The position numbers were made by a program, and so were the translations under genes. A stretch of 64,000 nucleotides of DNA from Aquamicrobium lusatiense. Lineage in GTDB: Bacteria; Pseudomonadota; Alphaproteobacteria; Rhizobiales; Rhizobiaceae. The stretch covers positions 203,534 to 267,533 of the forward strand of contig NZ_JACHEU010000001.1 in assembly GCF_014201615.1 (NCBI RefSeq), given 5' to 3'. Shown one piece after another: positions 50,640 through 61,891 of this stretch; within the stretch, counting starts at the first letter, position 1, and each line of letters begins with the position of its first letter. Under the pieces are notes generated by a model. It was not told the origin of the DNA and did no database searches. It worked only from the letters and a program-made list of their open reading frames with translations.

Positions 50640-53188
50640 TGACGATGTCCCGCCAGCTTGCGCTTGCCTTCCGCTTTGCCCTGCGCGAAATGCGCGGCGG
50701 CCTTTCCGGCTTCGCCATTTTCCTTGCCTGTATCGCGCTCGGTGTGGCGGCCATCGGCGGCGTCAACTCCGTCGCCCGCTCGATCAGCGACGGCGTGGCA
50801 GCGCAGGGCCAGCCGCTGCTCGGGGGCGACCTGCGCTTCCGCCTCAACCAGCGCGAGGCAAACGACACCGAACTCGGCTTCCTGCAGGCGGCCGGCGACG
50901 TTTCCCGCAGCGCCAGCATGCGTTCCATGGCCCGCCTGACCGACAGTTCCGATCAGGCGCTGGTCGAGGTCAAGGCCGTTGACGACGCCTATCCGCTTTA
51001 CGGCACGCTGGAGACACAGCCGGCTTTGGCGCATGAAGAGCTTTTCAGCGAGAGCGCCGGCGCATTCGGTGCTGCCGCGCCCGACCTTCTGTTCGAGCGC
51101 CTCGGCCTGAAGGTCGGCGACCGCATCATGCTCGGCAACGCGACCTTCGAGCTGCGCGCCGTTCTGGTGAGCGAGCCGGATGCCGTTTCGGAAGGTTTCG
51201 GCTTCGCCCCGCGCCTGCTCGTCTCGCTGGAGGGACTGCACGCTTCCGGTCTTGTCGTGACGGGCAGCCTTGTCGAGCATTCCTACAAGCTGAAACTGGA
51301 GCCCGGCGCCAGCGATGCCCGGCTGGCGCAGGTGGAGGCGCAGGCGCGCACAGCCTTCCCCGAAGCCGGCTGGTCGATCCGCAACCGCTCCAACGCCGCC
51401 CCGGCGCTTTCCGCAAATATCGAGCGCTTTTCGCAGTTTCTCACGCTGGTCGGCCTCACCTCGCTTGTGGTCGGCGGTGTCGGCGTCGCCAATGCGGTGC
51501 GCGCCTATCTCGACGGCAAGCGCGGCGTCATCGCCTCCTTCAAGAGCCTTGGAGCCTCCGGCCGCTTCGTCTTCACCGTCTATCTCGTGCAGACGCTTCT
51601 GATCGCGGCGATCGGCATCGCCGCCGGCCTCGTGCTGGCCGTATTGATGCCCTTTGCCGCCTCCGGCGCGCTGCAGGCAGTCATTCCCGTGCCGGCGGAA
51701 GCGGGAATCTATCCGGCCGCACTCGGGCTCGCCACCGCCTTCGGGCTGCTCGTCACGCTGGCCTTTGCGCTCATGCCGCTCGGCCGTGCCCGCGATGTGC
51801 CTGCCACCGCCCTGTTCCGCGAACTCGGCTTCGAGGCGCGGGGGCGGCCGCGATTCGTCTATCTCGCGGCCACCGCAGTCATCGCCCTGTCTCTGGCAGC
51901 ACTTGCCATCTTCACGGCCCACGACCGGCGCATCGCCGTCACCTTCGTCGGCGCGGCGGTGCTGTCCTTCCTCGTCCTGCGTCTCGTGGCGTGGCTGGTG
52001 CAATGGCTGGCCAGAAGGGCGCCGCGCGTGCGCTCCACTTCGTTGCGGCTGGCGGTCGGCAACATCCACCGCCCGGGCGCGCTCACCCCCTCGGTGGTGC
52101 TGGCGCTGGGGCTCGGGCTGACGCTGCTCGTCACGCTGGCGCTCATCGACGGCAATCTGCGCCGCCAGATTTCCGACAGCCTGCCGGAAAAGGCGCCCAA
52201 CTTCTTCTTCGTCGACATACAGGCCGCCGATGTCGATACCTTCTCCACGCTCATTGCAAGGGAAGCGCCTCAGGGCACACTGGTGAAAGTGCCGATGCTG
52301 CGCGGTCGCGTCACCGCGCTAAACGGCACCGATGTGCGCGAGCTGGACATTCCGCCGGCCGGCGCATGGGTGCTGCGCGGCGATCGCGGCCTCACCTATG
52401 AGGCCGAGCAGCCGCGCAACGCCTCCCTGACGTCGGGAAGCTGGTGGCAGGCCGATTACACGGGCGAGCCATTGGTTTCATTCTCCGCCAAGGAAGGCGA
52501 GGAACTCGGCCTCGCGGTCGGCGACACGGTGACAGTCAACGTGCTCGGCCGCAACGTCACGGCGCGCATCGCCAATTTCCGGCAGGTGCAGTGGGAAACG
52601 CTCGGCATCAACTTCGTCATGGTGTTTTCGCCGAATACATTTGCAGGTGCTCCGCATAGCTGGCTGGCCACACTTTCCGACGACACCGCAACGGTGGCGG
52701 ACGATGCACGCATCCTCAACGCTGTGACCCGCGCCTTTCCAGCGGTGACGACGGTGCGCGTCAAGGATGCGCTCGACATCGTCAACCAGCTCGTCGGCGA
52801 GTTGGGCACAGCGATCCGCGCCGCCGCCGGCGTGGCGCTGATCTCGTCGGTGCTGGTGCTGGCCGGCGCGCTCGCCGCCGGCAACCGCGCCCGCATCCAC
52901 GACGCGGTGGTGCTGAAGACGCTGGGCGCCACGCGGCGCACGCTGATTTCCGCCTTTGCGCTGGAATATATGCTGCTCGGCCTCGCCACCGCCGTTTTCG
53001 CCCTCGCGGCCGGCGGCGTGGCGGCATGGTATGTCGTCACGCAGATCATGACGCTGCCCTCGCAGTTCTCGGTTGAGGTCGCGCTCGGCACCATCGTTCT
53101 GGCGCTGGTGCTGACCGTCGGCATCGGCCTTGTCGGCACATGGAGGGTGCTGGGACACAAGGCGGCACCCGTTTTGCGTGACCTGTGA
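50636..53188 (+). CDS. ybbP: FtsX-like ABC permease (YbbP family)
   Basis: An 850-residue inner-membrane protein. One N-terminal helix is followed by a large periplasmic domain, two helix groups each with an FtsX domain, a second periplasmic domain and final helices (about ten in all). SLRLAVGNIHRPGALTPSVVLALGLGLTLLV is a family stretch. The first ATG overlaps the ybbA stop (ATGATGA). It forms the transporter with YbbA. Confidence 0.92.
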   Translation: MMTMSRQLALAFRFALREMRGGLSGFAIFLACIALGVAAIGGVNSVARSISDGVAAQGQPLLGGDLRFRLNQREANDTELGFLQAAGDVSRSASMRSMARLTDSSDQALVEVKAVDDAYPLYGTLETQPALAHEELFSESAGAFGAAAPDLLFERLGLKVGDRIMLGNATFELRAVLVSEPDAVSEGFGFAPRLLVSLEGLHASGLVVTGSLVEHSYKLKLEPGASDARLAQVEAQARTAFPEAGWSIRNRSNAAPALSANIERFSQFLTLVGLTSLVVGGVGVANAVRAYLDGKRGVIASFKSLGASGRFVFTVYLVQTLLIAAIGIAAGLVLAVLMPFAASGALQAVIPVPAEAGIYPAALGLATAFGLLVTLAFALMPLGRARDVPATALFRELGFEARGRPRFVYLAATAVIALSLAALAIFTAHDRRIAVTFVGAAVLSFLVLRLVAWLVQWLARRAPRVRSTSLRLAVGNIHRPGALTPSVVLALGLGLTLLVTLALIDGNLRRQISDSLPEKAPNFFFVDIQAADVDTFSTLIAREAPQGTLVKVPMLRGRVTALNGTDVRELDIPPAGAWVLRGDRGLTYEAEQPRNASLTSGSWWQADYTGEPLVSFSAKEGEELGLAVGDTVTVNVLGRNVTARIANFRQVQWETLGINFVMVFSPNTFAGAPHSWLATLSDDTATVADDARILNAVTRAFPAVTTVRVKDALDIVNQLVGELGTAIRAAAGVALISSVLVLAGALAAGNRARIHDAVVLKTLGATRRTLISAFALEYMLLGLATAVFALAAGGVAAWYVVTQIMTLPSQFSVEVALGTIVLALVLTVGIGLVGTWRVLGHKAAPVLRDL

Positions 53189-53448
53189 ATCACCGGCCGC
53201 GCGAAAAAGAGCCGCTCCGGCGCGGAAAGAGCACAGCAGAGCTGCCGGCCGGCCCGTGATTAACCATATCAGCCGGCGCAGATCAAAAATTCGCGATTTG
53301 GGGCCTCACGAACGATTTCCTCCGGTTACGGGTCTTGTTCCGGACAAAAAGAACCCTCATATTCCGGGCAGGCATGCTGGAGGCCCCGCCAGCGGCGCCT
53401 GGGCATGCGCCCGACACCGGACGGGGCAAGAAGCAACAGAGGACTACA

Positions 53449-54228
53449 ATGGCTGACCCCCTTCACAATTACCAGACGCGTACGGCCCCCTACGGCCGCG
53501 CCGACATGGCTATCGACGAGGGCCTGCGCGCTTACATGCTGCGCGTCTACAACCTGATGGGCATGGGCCTGCTGATCACCGGTCTCGCGGCCGTCGCCAC
53601 GATCATGCTGGCCACGACCAACAACCCGGCCGCAGCGGTCGCCACGCTGCCGAGCGGCCAGATGCTGACCTCTTTCGGCTATGCCATCTTCGCATCGCCG
53701 CTGAAGTGGGTTGTGATTCTCGCTCCGCTGGCCGCCGTGTTCTTCCTGTCGTTCCGCGTCCAGTCGATGAGCGTGGGCGCGGCTCAGCTCACCTTCTGGG
53801 TCTATGCGGGACTGGTTGGCCTGTCGCTGTCGTCGGTGTTCCTGATCTACACCAGCGCCTCGATCACGCAGACCTTCTTCGCCACCGCGGCCGCCTTCGG
53901 CGCGCTGTCGCTCTACGGCTACACCACCAAGCGTGACCTGACGGCCATGGGCTCGTTCCTGATCATGGGCCTGTTCGGCCTGATCATCGCCATGGTCATC
54001 AACATCTTCCTGCAGTCTTCGGCCCTGTCCTTCGCGGTTTCGGCCATCGGCGTGCTGATCTTCGCCGGCCTTACTGCCTATGACACGCAGAAGATCAAGG
54101 AGATGTACTACGAGTCCGACGACGCCGACGTGGCCGGCCGCAAGTCGATCATGGGCGCCCTGACGCTCTACCTCGACTTCATCAACCTGTTCATGTTCCT
54201 GCTCCAGTTCATGGGCGACCGCCGCTGA
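53449..54228 (+). CDS. Bax inhibitor-1/YccA family membrane protein
   Basis: A 259-residue inner-membrane protein with about seven helices and a BI-1 pattern (NLMGMGLLITGLAAV, ASPLKWVVILAPLAAVFFLS, GLTAYDTQKIKEMYY). The conserved acidic residues near the C-terminus, including those of DTQKIK and the final LYLDFINLF, are linked with pH-dependent ion leak in the family. The start MADPLHNYQTRTAPYGR has AGAGGAC upstream. It has a long upstream region (53189-53448) without genes and a strong terminator after it. Confidence 0.93.
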   Translation: MADPLHNYQTRTAPYGRADMAIDEGLRAYMLRVYNLMGMGLLITGLAAVATIMLATTNNPAAAVATLPSGQMLTSFGYAIFASPLKWVVILAPLAAVFFLSFRVQSMSVGAAQLTFWVYAGLVGLSLSSVFLIYTSASITQTFFATAAAFGALSLYGYTTKRDLTAMGSFLIMGLFGLIIAMVINIFLQSSALSFAVSAIGVLIFAGLTAYDTQKIKEMYYESDDADVAGRKSIMGALTLYLDFINLFMFLLQFMGDRR

Positions 54229-54252
54229 GCGGAGGCAACGAACGAAATGAAG

Positions 54253-54282
54253 GGGCGGCCCACCAGCCGCCCTTTTCTTTTG
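54253..54282 (+). terminator. Rho-independent terminator of the BI-1 gene
   Basis: GGGCGGC (54253-54259) pairs with GCCGCCC (54266-54272), loop CCACCA, followed by TTTTCTTTTG. It lies 24 bases after the stop. Confidence 0.93.
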
Positions 54283-54332
54283 TCTCATGACGGCGCATAG
54301 GTTTTTCGGCTCCACCATCCCGGACACATCAG

Positions 54333-54890
54333 ATGATACGCACGGCGACCCCGGACGATCTTGCCCCGATCACGGAAATCTATCGTGACGCCGTTCTCAA
54401 CGGCACCGCCACCTACGAGCTTGAACCGCCCTCGCTGGAAGAAATGCAGGGCCGTTTCGAGGCGCTGCGCGCCAGGGGCTATCCGTTTCTGGTCGCAACG
54501 TACGACGATGGAACCGTGCTCGGCTACGCCTATGCCGGTCCCTTCCGGGCACGCCCCGCCTATCGCTTCATCGTCGAGGATTCGATCTACATCTCCCCTG
54601 AGGCCAAGGGGCGCGGCCTCGGCACGGCACTCATGCGTGCACTCATCGAAGAGGTGCGTGAGCTGGGCTTTCGCCAGTTCGTCGCCGTGATCGGCGATGG
54701 CACACCGGACAGCCCGTCGGTGCGCCTGCACAAGAAGCTCGGCTTTCGCCACACCGGCAAGCTCGAAGGATCGGGTTACAAGCACGGCCGCTGGCTGGAT
54801 ACCACCTTCATGCAGCTTGAGATGAACGGCGGCGCAAACCAGCCGCCGGATCCCGGCTCATGGCCGGAAAAGGCTCTGAAGGACGGCTGA
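54333..54890 (+). CDS. GNAT acetyltransferase, phosphinothricin acetyltransferase-like
   Basis: A 185-residue acetyltransferase of the Pat/YncA group. It starts MIRTATPDDLAPITEIYRDAVLNGTATYELEPP and continues EDSIYISPEAKGRGLGTALMRALIEE (acetyl-CoA site) and LHKKLGFRHTGKLEGSGYKHGRWLDTTFMQLEM, all hallmarks. Members acetylate small amines such as methionine sulfone or phosphinothricin. It ends three bases before the convergent DUF2794 gene. Confidence 0.92.
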   Translation: MIRTATPDDLAPITEIYRDAVLNGTATYELEPPSLEEMQGRFEALRARGYPFLVATYDDGTVLGYAYAGPFRARPAYRFIVEDSIYISPEAKGRGLGTALMRALIEEVRELGFRQFVAVIGDGTPDSPSVRLHKKLGFRHTGKLEGSGYKHGRWLDTTFMQLEMNGGANQPPDPGSWPEKALKDG

Positions 54891-54893
54891 GCC

Positions 54894-55280
54894 TTACGCC
54901 TTCACCAGCTTCAGCCTGTTGTCGAAGACCCCCAGCACCCGCGCCAGCTCGTGACCCCGCTTGAGGATGCGCCCGCCCGCGGCGATCACCGAAAAAGCGC
55001 CCTGACGCTTCGCCAGCTTCGGGTCCTTGACGATCTGGAAAAGGGGCACTTCGCTGGCGCGCCGGTAGACCGAAAAGATCGCCCGGTCCTCCAGATGATC
55101 GATGGCGTAGTCCTTCCACTCATTGGCCGCGACCATGCGCCCATAGAGCCGCAGGATCAGGTCGAGTTCGCGACGATCGAAGGAGACCGGCATGCCGAGG
55201 CGCTCGCGGCGCGCCTCCTGAAGCGGGATGAGTATTGCGGAAGCGTCTCCTTCTCCCGCGCCCGCACTGCCTTCGCTCAT
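54894..55280 (-). CDS. DUF2794 family protein
   Basis: A 128-residue protein. The region from PVSFDRRELDLILRLYGRMVAANEWKDYAIDHLEDRAIFSVYRRASEVPLFQIVKDPKLAKRQGAFSVIAAGGRILKRGHEL matches DUF2794, found mainly in Alphaproteobacteria and of unknown function. It has no signal peptide or membrane helix. The ATG at 55280 has AAGGAA upstream; the frame extends 52 codons further but without conservation. Confidence 0.85.
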   Translation of the reverse strand: MSEGSAGAGEGDASAILIPLQEARRERLGMPVSFDRRELDLILRLYGRMVAANEWKDYAIDHLEDRAIFSVYRRASEVPLFQIVKDPKLAKRQGAFSVIAAGGRILKRGHELARVLGVFDNRLKLVKA

Positions 55281-55723
55281 GCCAGATTCCTTGCAAATGC
55301 AACTGCAATCCGGACAGGTTCGCCCTTTCCGGCCCCAATTGCAAGTACGCCGGCTATCGTGGCTCCGGACCAGAAACAGGCGGGTGCTTCTGGATTGTCG
55401 CGACGCCTTATGAAAAATGGGAAGCTGATTTGGCAATCGAAACGATGCCTGCGGACTGTTCGTTCAGCGTAAACCGGCACTTACATTTGTGAAAGCCTGT
55501 AGAAATTGGTGATCTTTCGCCACATTCTCGCCACTTTTTATCCGCGCTTCCGCCCCATTGTGAAACGACTCTGTGCTCGTTGCCTGAGACGGTTCGGTCC
55601 GGCACTTGCCTGTAACCCCCAAGCCCCCCGCCCACGGGCCTGAGTCGGATCGAACCAACCTCGGCATGCCCGCCGAGCCGGCTACTCCCCCCTGAAATCC
55701 TGTTTCTCCGAAATCCCTGCGGT
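55281..55723. other. 443-base noncoding region between DUF2794 and DUF1223 genes
   Basis: Several frames are open but none has a ribosome site, known domain or gene-like start. Base composition is more variable than in flanking genes, with AT-rich patches near 55440-55560 and C-rich runs near 55615-55690. It should include the DUF2794 promoter and the DUF1223 3' end. No RNA gene or repeat was recognised. Confidence 0.45.
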
Positions 55724-56503
55724 TCAGCGCTTTGGGCTGTTGATGACCGCCGCCCCGATGATGGGTCCCGGCAGCCCATCCTTCGCCACCGATTGCAGCA
55801 GCACGGCGCATCCGCCTTTCTTCATCACTTCACTGGCCGGCAACTCGTAGCGAAGCGCCTTGCCATGCCACATGCCAGCGGTCTGCATGGAAGAAACCGC
55901 GTTCCAATATGTCATCTCGCGGCCGCGGTTGCGTCCCCGGCCGATCTCCACCGTCTGCGGCGGCTCGAAATAGGCAAGCACCAGATGCGCCGTATCCGGC
56001 AGGTCGGAGCCGGCCTCCGCCTCCCCGGTTTCGATGACCACGCCATCGCCCTCGCGCGTCACGCGGATCGGCACCACCATGCCGTTGCCGGAAGACTTCA
56101 GCATGCCCATGGCTCCCTGAACCGCGTTGCGGTTCGCCCCATTGACATGGGTTCGGCCATTGATCACCGCCTGTGGCGTATAAATGGAGCGCGCCCCGAA
56201 GGCGCGCATATAGGCATACTGGCGCTCGGTATTGTCCTTCGAGCTCAGCGTGTCATGCCAGCCGAGATAGTCCCAGTAGTCGACATGATAGGCGAGCGCG
56301 ATGACATCGTCCCTGCCGGCCAGCTCGGCAAAGAACTTGTCGGCCGGCGGGCATGAATTGCACCCCTGGCTCGTGAACAGCTCCACCACCCCGACGGGCT
56401 TTGCGAAACCGGATGTTTCGCTCTCCTGCGCCGTCACCTGTCCGGAAACTGCCGACAAGGCGACTGCAAACAGACAAAGCCGCACAAATGTTCTGACTGG
56501 CAT
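55724..56503 (-). CDS. DUF1223 thioredoxin-like exported protein
   Basis: A 259-residue protein with a signal peptide (FVRLCLFAVALSAVSGQVTAQ). The CxxC motif sits in VELFTSQGCNSCPPADKFFAEL; the domain continues LAYHVDYWDYLGWHDTLSS and YTPQAVINGRTHVNG. It is the DUF1223 family, a secreted thioredoxin-fold group with unknown partners. The start MPVRTFVRLC is preferred; the frame extends 15 codons further. It is downstream of acnA, separated from it by a terminator. Confidence 0.9.
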   Translation of the reverse strand: MPVRTFVRLCLFAVALSAVSGQVTAQESETSGFAKPVGVVELFTSQGCNSCPPADKFFAELAGRDDVIALAYHVDYWDYLGWHDTLSSKDNTERQYAYMRAFGARSIYTPQAVINGRTHVNGANRNAVQGAMGMLKSSGNGMVVPIRVTREGDGVVIETGEAEAGSDLPDTAHLVLAYFEPPQTVEIGRGRNRGREMTYWNAVSSMQTAGMWHGKALRYELPASEVMKKGGCAVLLQSVAKDGLPGPIIGAAVINSPKR

Positions 56504-56616
56504 GGCAATTTCCGAACCTGCCGGCTTATCCGGCTTTGTTTTATGCACCGACCTGTTTGGCAGATGTGGCGTTCACCGCAAAGTCACGTTGCGGTGAGCC
56601 AATTCTGCGTAAAAGC

Positions 56617-56647
56617 AAAGGGTCGCCGGTTATCCCGGCGACCCTTT
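56617..56647 (-). terminator. Terminator of acnA
   Basis: AAAGGGTCGCCGG (56617-56629) pairs perfectly with CCGGCGACCCTTT (56635-56647) around TTATC, a 13-bp stem. On the minus strand it is followed by TTTGCTTTTA. It lies 20 bases beyond the acnA stop. Confidence 0.94.
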
Positions 56648-56667
56648 ATTTCTGCACTGCTGACCGG

Positions 56668-59358
<2,691 letters not shown>

Positions 59359-59546
59359 GTGCGATCCCATCCTAAAGTCGTTCAGCCTGATTGGGAACGG
59401 ACTCCGATGGCATGCTCATCACGCGCAAAGGTGCGGGTACGGCCATTTCCGCTGTCCGCTCCCAGCGCTCGGGCCGTTCAAGGCGGCTCGCGCACCAGTT
59501 CGGCGCAATATGGTTTGCCTTCCCCGACCGCTGGGGTTGGTAAGCT

Positions 59547-59563
59547 GGATATAGTGAATATCC
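59547..59563. promoter_or_regulatory. Inverted repeat in the acnA-ccmA divergent promoter
   Basis: GGATAT-AGTGA-ATATCC (59547-59563) is a perfect inverted repeat in the 285-base gap. TATAGT inside it resembles a -10 element for ccmA. It could be an operator or part of the promoter. No regulator can be named. Confidence 0.4.
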
Positions 59564-59643
59564 TGGAATAGTTCTAGACGGTGTTTGGGCAATTTTGACG
59601 CAGCTCAGGGTTGCGCGGCATGGAAATGACAAAAGGAGGTCCG

Positions 59644-60258
59644 ATGCGGCTGATCGCCGAGAACCTTGCGGGCGAACGCGGCGGAGAGACCATCTTCGCC
59701 AATGTGGAGTTCGCTCTTGAAGATGGCGAAGCGCTGATCGTCACCGGCCCCAACGGCTCGGGCAAGTCCACGCTGTTGCGGGTGGTCGCAGACCTTCTGC
59801 CCGCCCTCGAAGGCAGCGTGCGCTTCGAGGGCGGCGGCAAGAAATGGCCCACCCCCTCGGCAGCCTGCCACTATCTCGGCCACCTCAACGCCATGAAGAC
59901 GGCGCTGACCGTCAACGAGAACCTCGATTTCTGGCAACGTTTTGCCGGCGAACCGGCGCTCGGCATCACCGAGGCGCTGGAGGAAGTGGGCCTCGGCCAT
60001 ATCGGCCACCTGCCCTTCGGCTATCTGTCCACAGGCCAAAAGCGGCGCGCCGCCCTTGCGCGCCTGCTGGTGAGCCGCCGGCCGGTCTGGCTGCTTGACG
60101 AACCGACCGCCGGCCTCGACAAGGCATCCGAGAAACGGCTGGCCGAAATGATGGAATGGCATCTGGACGAAGGCGGCATCATCGTTGCCGCCACCCACCT
60201 GCCGCTCGGCATCGAGGGGGTAAAATCTCTGGACATGGGAACTAAATCTCATGGGTGA
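59644..60258 (+). CDS. ccmA: Heme exporter ATPase CcmA
   Basis: A 204-residue ATPase of the cytochrome c maturation system I. Walker A is GPNGSGKST, the signature region is LSTGQKRRAALARLL and Walker B is WLLDEPTAGLD. CcmA powers release of heme-loaded CcmE with CcmB, CcmC and CcmD. The start at 59644 has a perfect SD (AAGGAGGT) about four bases upstream. It heads the cluster ccmA-ccmB-ccmD-ccmG. Confidence 0.95.
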   Translation: MRLIAENLAGERGGETIFANVEFALEDGEALIVTGPNGSGKSTLLRVVADLLPALEGSVRFEGGGKKWPTPSAACHYLGHLNAMKTALTVNENLDFWQRFAGEPALGITEALEEVGLGHIGHLPFGYLSTGQKRRAALARLLVSRRPVWLLDEPTAGLDKASEKRLAEMMEWHLDEGGIIVAATHLPLGIEGVKSLDMGTKSHG

Positions 60259-60327
60259 ACGCAGTGACACTGCAGCGGAGATGACTGCCGCCGCGCTGCG
60301 CAGGGGCGCGGCAGGAAACGATAGCGC

Positions 60328-60993
60328 ATGCTAGCTCTGTTCCTGCGCGACCTGCGCCTTTCCATGCGCGTCGGCGGCGGCGCGCTGACCGGCATCATCT
60401 TCTTCCTCGCCGTGATCGCCACCATCCCCTTCGGCGTCGGTCCCGATCTGAACCTGCTTTCCCGCATCGGCCCCGCGATCCTGTGGATCGGCGCGCTGCT
60501 GGCCTCGCTGCTTGGCCTCGACCGCCTGTTCCAGGCCGACCGCGAGGACGGTTCGCTCGATCTTCTGGTACTGGAGGCGGACCGCCACATGCTGGCGCTG
60601 ACCGTGCTGGTCAAATGCCTCGCCCACTGGACCGGCTCGGTGCTGCCACTGGTGATCGCAGCCCCCCTGCTCGGCCTGTTCATGAACATGGAGCCGCTGG
60701 CGATCGCAGCCACGGCGCTTACCCTGCTTGCCGGCACGCCGGCCATCACCTTCATCGGCGCAGCCGGGGCTGCTGTCACCGTCGCCCTGCCGCGCGGCGG
60801 CCTGCTGATCTCCATCCTCGTGCTGCCGCTGACCATTCCGGCACTGATCTTCGGCGTGTCGGCGAGCTATGGGGCCACGCAAAACCCTGCCCCTTTCCTG
60901 CAACCCTTCCTCATTCTCGTGGCGCTGACGCTTTTTCTGGCCGTCATCGGGCCGCTGGCCGCGGCTCTGGCGTTACGCCGCAGTGCTGACTGA
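60328..60993 (+). CDS. ccmB: Heme exporter membrane subunit CcmB
   Basis: A 221-residue inner-membrane protein with about six helices. MLALFLRDLRLSMRVGGGALTGIIFFLAVIATIPFGVGPDLNLLSRIGPAILWIGALLASLLGLDRLFQADREDGSLDLL is typical of CcmB. It works with CcmA. The ATG at 60328 follows GGAAACG. The next gene would normally be ccmC, but only about 150 bases separate it from ccmD. Confidence 0.95.
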   Translation: MLALFLRDLRLSMRVGGGALTGIIFFLAVIATIPFGVGPDLNLLSRIGPAILWIGALLASLLGLDRLFQADREDGSLDLLVLEADRHMLALTVLVKCLAHWTGSVLPLVIAAPLLGLFMNMEPLAIAATALTLLAGTPAITFIGAAGAAVTVALPRGGLLISILVLPLTIPALIFGVSASYGATQNPAPFLQPFLILVALTLFLAVIGPLAAALALRRSAD

Positions 60994-61145
60994 TTGCATG
61001 GCGCAAAGCTGAGCGTTAAAGCTTGTCCGGGACGGAGGGGCCGCCATGAAGCGGCCCCGAAGACAGGATTTGCTTCAAGGAAAGCAATGGCAATTCGAAA
61101 CGACCAGCCATCCTTGATCGGAAACCGGACACAAGAGGTGCGGCA
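60994..61145 (+). other. Gap where ccmC is expected
   Basis: These 152 bases lie between ccmB and ccmD. They hold a perfect eight-base-pair hairpin, GGGGCCGC (61037-61044) with GCGGCCCC (61051-61058), and a 20-codon open frame (61087-61149) whose TGA overlaps the ccmD GTG start (GTGA). In most rhizobia ccmC occupies this place. The overlap is what a ccmC-ccmD junction usually looks like, so the 20 codons might be its remaining 3' end. Confidence 0.5.
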
Positions 61146-61319
61146 GTGACCACGCACGACCTCTATGTCGCGGCGGCCTATGGCATCGCCGTTCTGGTTC
61201 TGGGTGCCCTGATCGGCTGGATTTTGCTCGACCAGCATGCCCGCCGCCGGGAACTGGCCGAACTGGAGGCAGCCGGCATACGCCGCCGCTCGGACCGTAA
61301 AAAGACGGCAAAGCCATGA
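61146..61319 (+). CDS. ccmD: Heme exporter accessory protein CcmD
   Basis: A 57-residue protein with the CcmD plan: a short N-terminus (TTHDLYVAAAYGIA), one membrane helix (AVLVLGALIGWILLD) and a basic cytoplasmic tail (QHARRRELAELEAAGIRRR). It stabilises the CcmABC-CcmE complex. The GTG start has AAGAGGTG upstream. The stop overlaps ccmG (ATGA). It is a real small gene despite its length. Confidence 0.9.
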   Translation: MTTHDLYVAAAYGIAVLVLGALIGWILLDQHARRRELAELEAAGIRRRSDRKKTAKP

Positions 61320-61891
61320 GTTCAGAGACGCCGAGGCCCACGTCACGCCGGCTGTTCGTTCTGCTGCCGCTGGCACTTTTCCTGGCGCTGTGCGGCGTCT
61401 TTCTGGCGCAGCTCATGTCGGGCCGCGACATTTCCGAAATCCCTTCGGCCCTGATCGGGGAGCCTGCCCCCCGCACCGGGCTGCCGCCCTTGCCCGGAAC
61501 CGACCTGCCCGGCCTTGATTCCGAAACCTTTGCCGGCAAGGTCACGTTGGTCAACGTCTTCGCCTCGTGGTGCGTGCCGTGCCGCGACGAGCACCCGATG
61601 GTGATGGAACTGAAACGCGACGGGCGCTTCGCCGTTACCGGCCTGAACTACAAGGACAAGCCAGCCAACGCGCTGAAGTTCCTCACCGAACTCGGCAATC
61701 CCTACACGGCCATCGGCATCGACGAGAACGGGCGCGCCGGCATCAACTGGGGCGTTTATGGCGTGCCGGAAACCTTCCTTGTCGGCAAGGACGGCCGCAT
61801 CGCCTACAAACATGTCGGGCCGATCACGCCGGCTTCACTGGCGCAAAGGCTGATGCCCGAGATCGAGAAGGCGCTGATCGCTCAGCCGTAA
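61316..61891 (+). CDS. ccmG: Thiol:disulfide oxidoreductase CcmG/DsbE
   Basis: A 191-residue protein with an N-terminal membrane anchor (LFVLLPLALFLALCGVFLAQL) and a periplasmic thioredoxin domain containing FASWCVPCRDEHP. CcmG reduces apocytochrome c cysteines before heme attachment. GVYGVPETFLVG contains the conserved cis-Pro. Its last 10 bases overlap the convergent DUF1127 gene. Confidence 0.95.
   Translation: MSSETPRPTSRRLFVLLPLALFLALCGVFLAQLMSGRDISEIPSALIGEPAPRTGLPPLPGTDLPGLDSETFAGKVTLVNVFASWCVPCRDEHPMVMELKRDGRFAVTGLNYKDKPANALKFLTELGNPYTAIGIDENGRAGINWGVYGVPETFLVGKDGRIAYKHVGPITPASLAQRLMPEIEKALIAQP

Noticed and set aside
54333..54890. Antibiotic or herbicide resistance gene
   Set aside because: The protein resembles phosphinothricin acetyltransferases, but the family is mostly housekeeping amine acetyltransferases and there is no cluster context.
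55408..55811. Frames of 115-123 codons on the minus strand between the DUF2794 and DUF1223 genes
   Set aside because: They overlap the real DUF1223 end, show biased composition and have no ribosome site.
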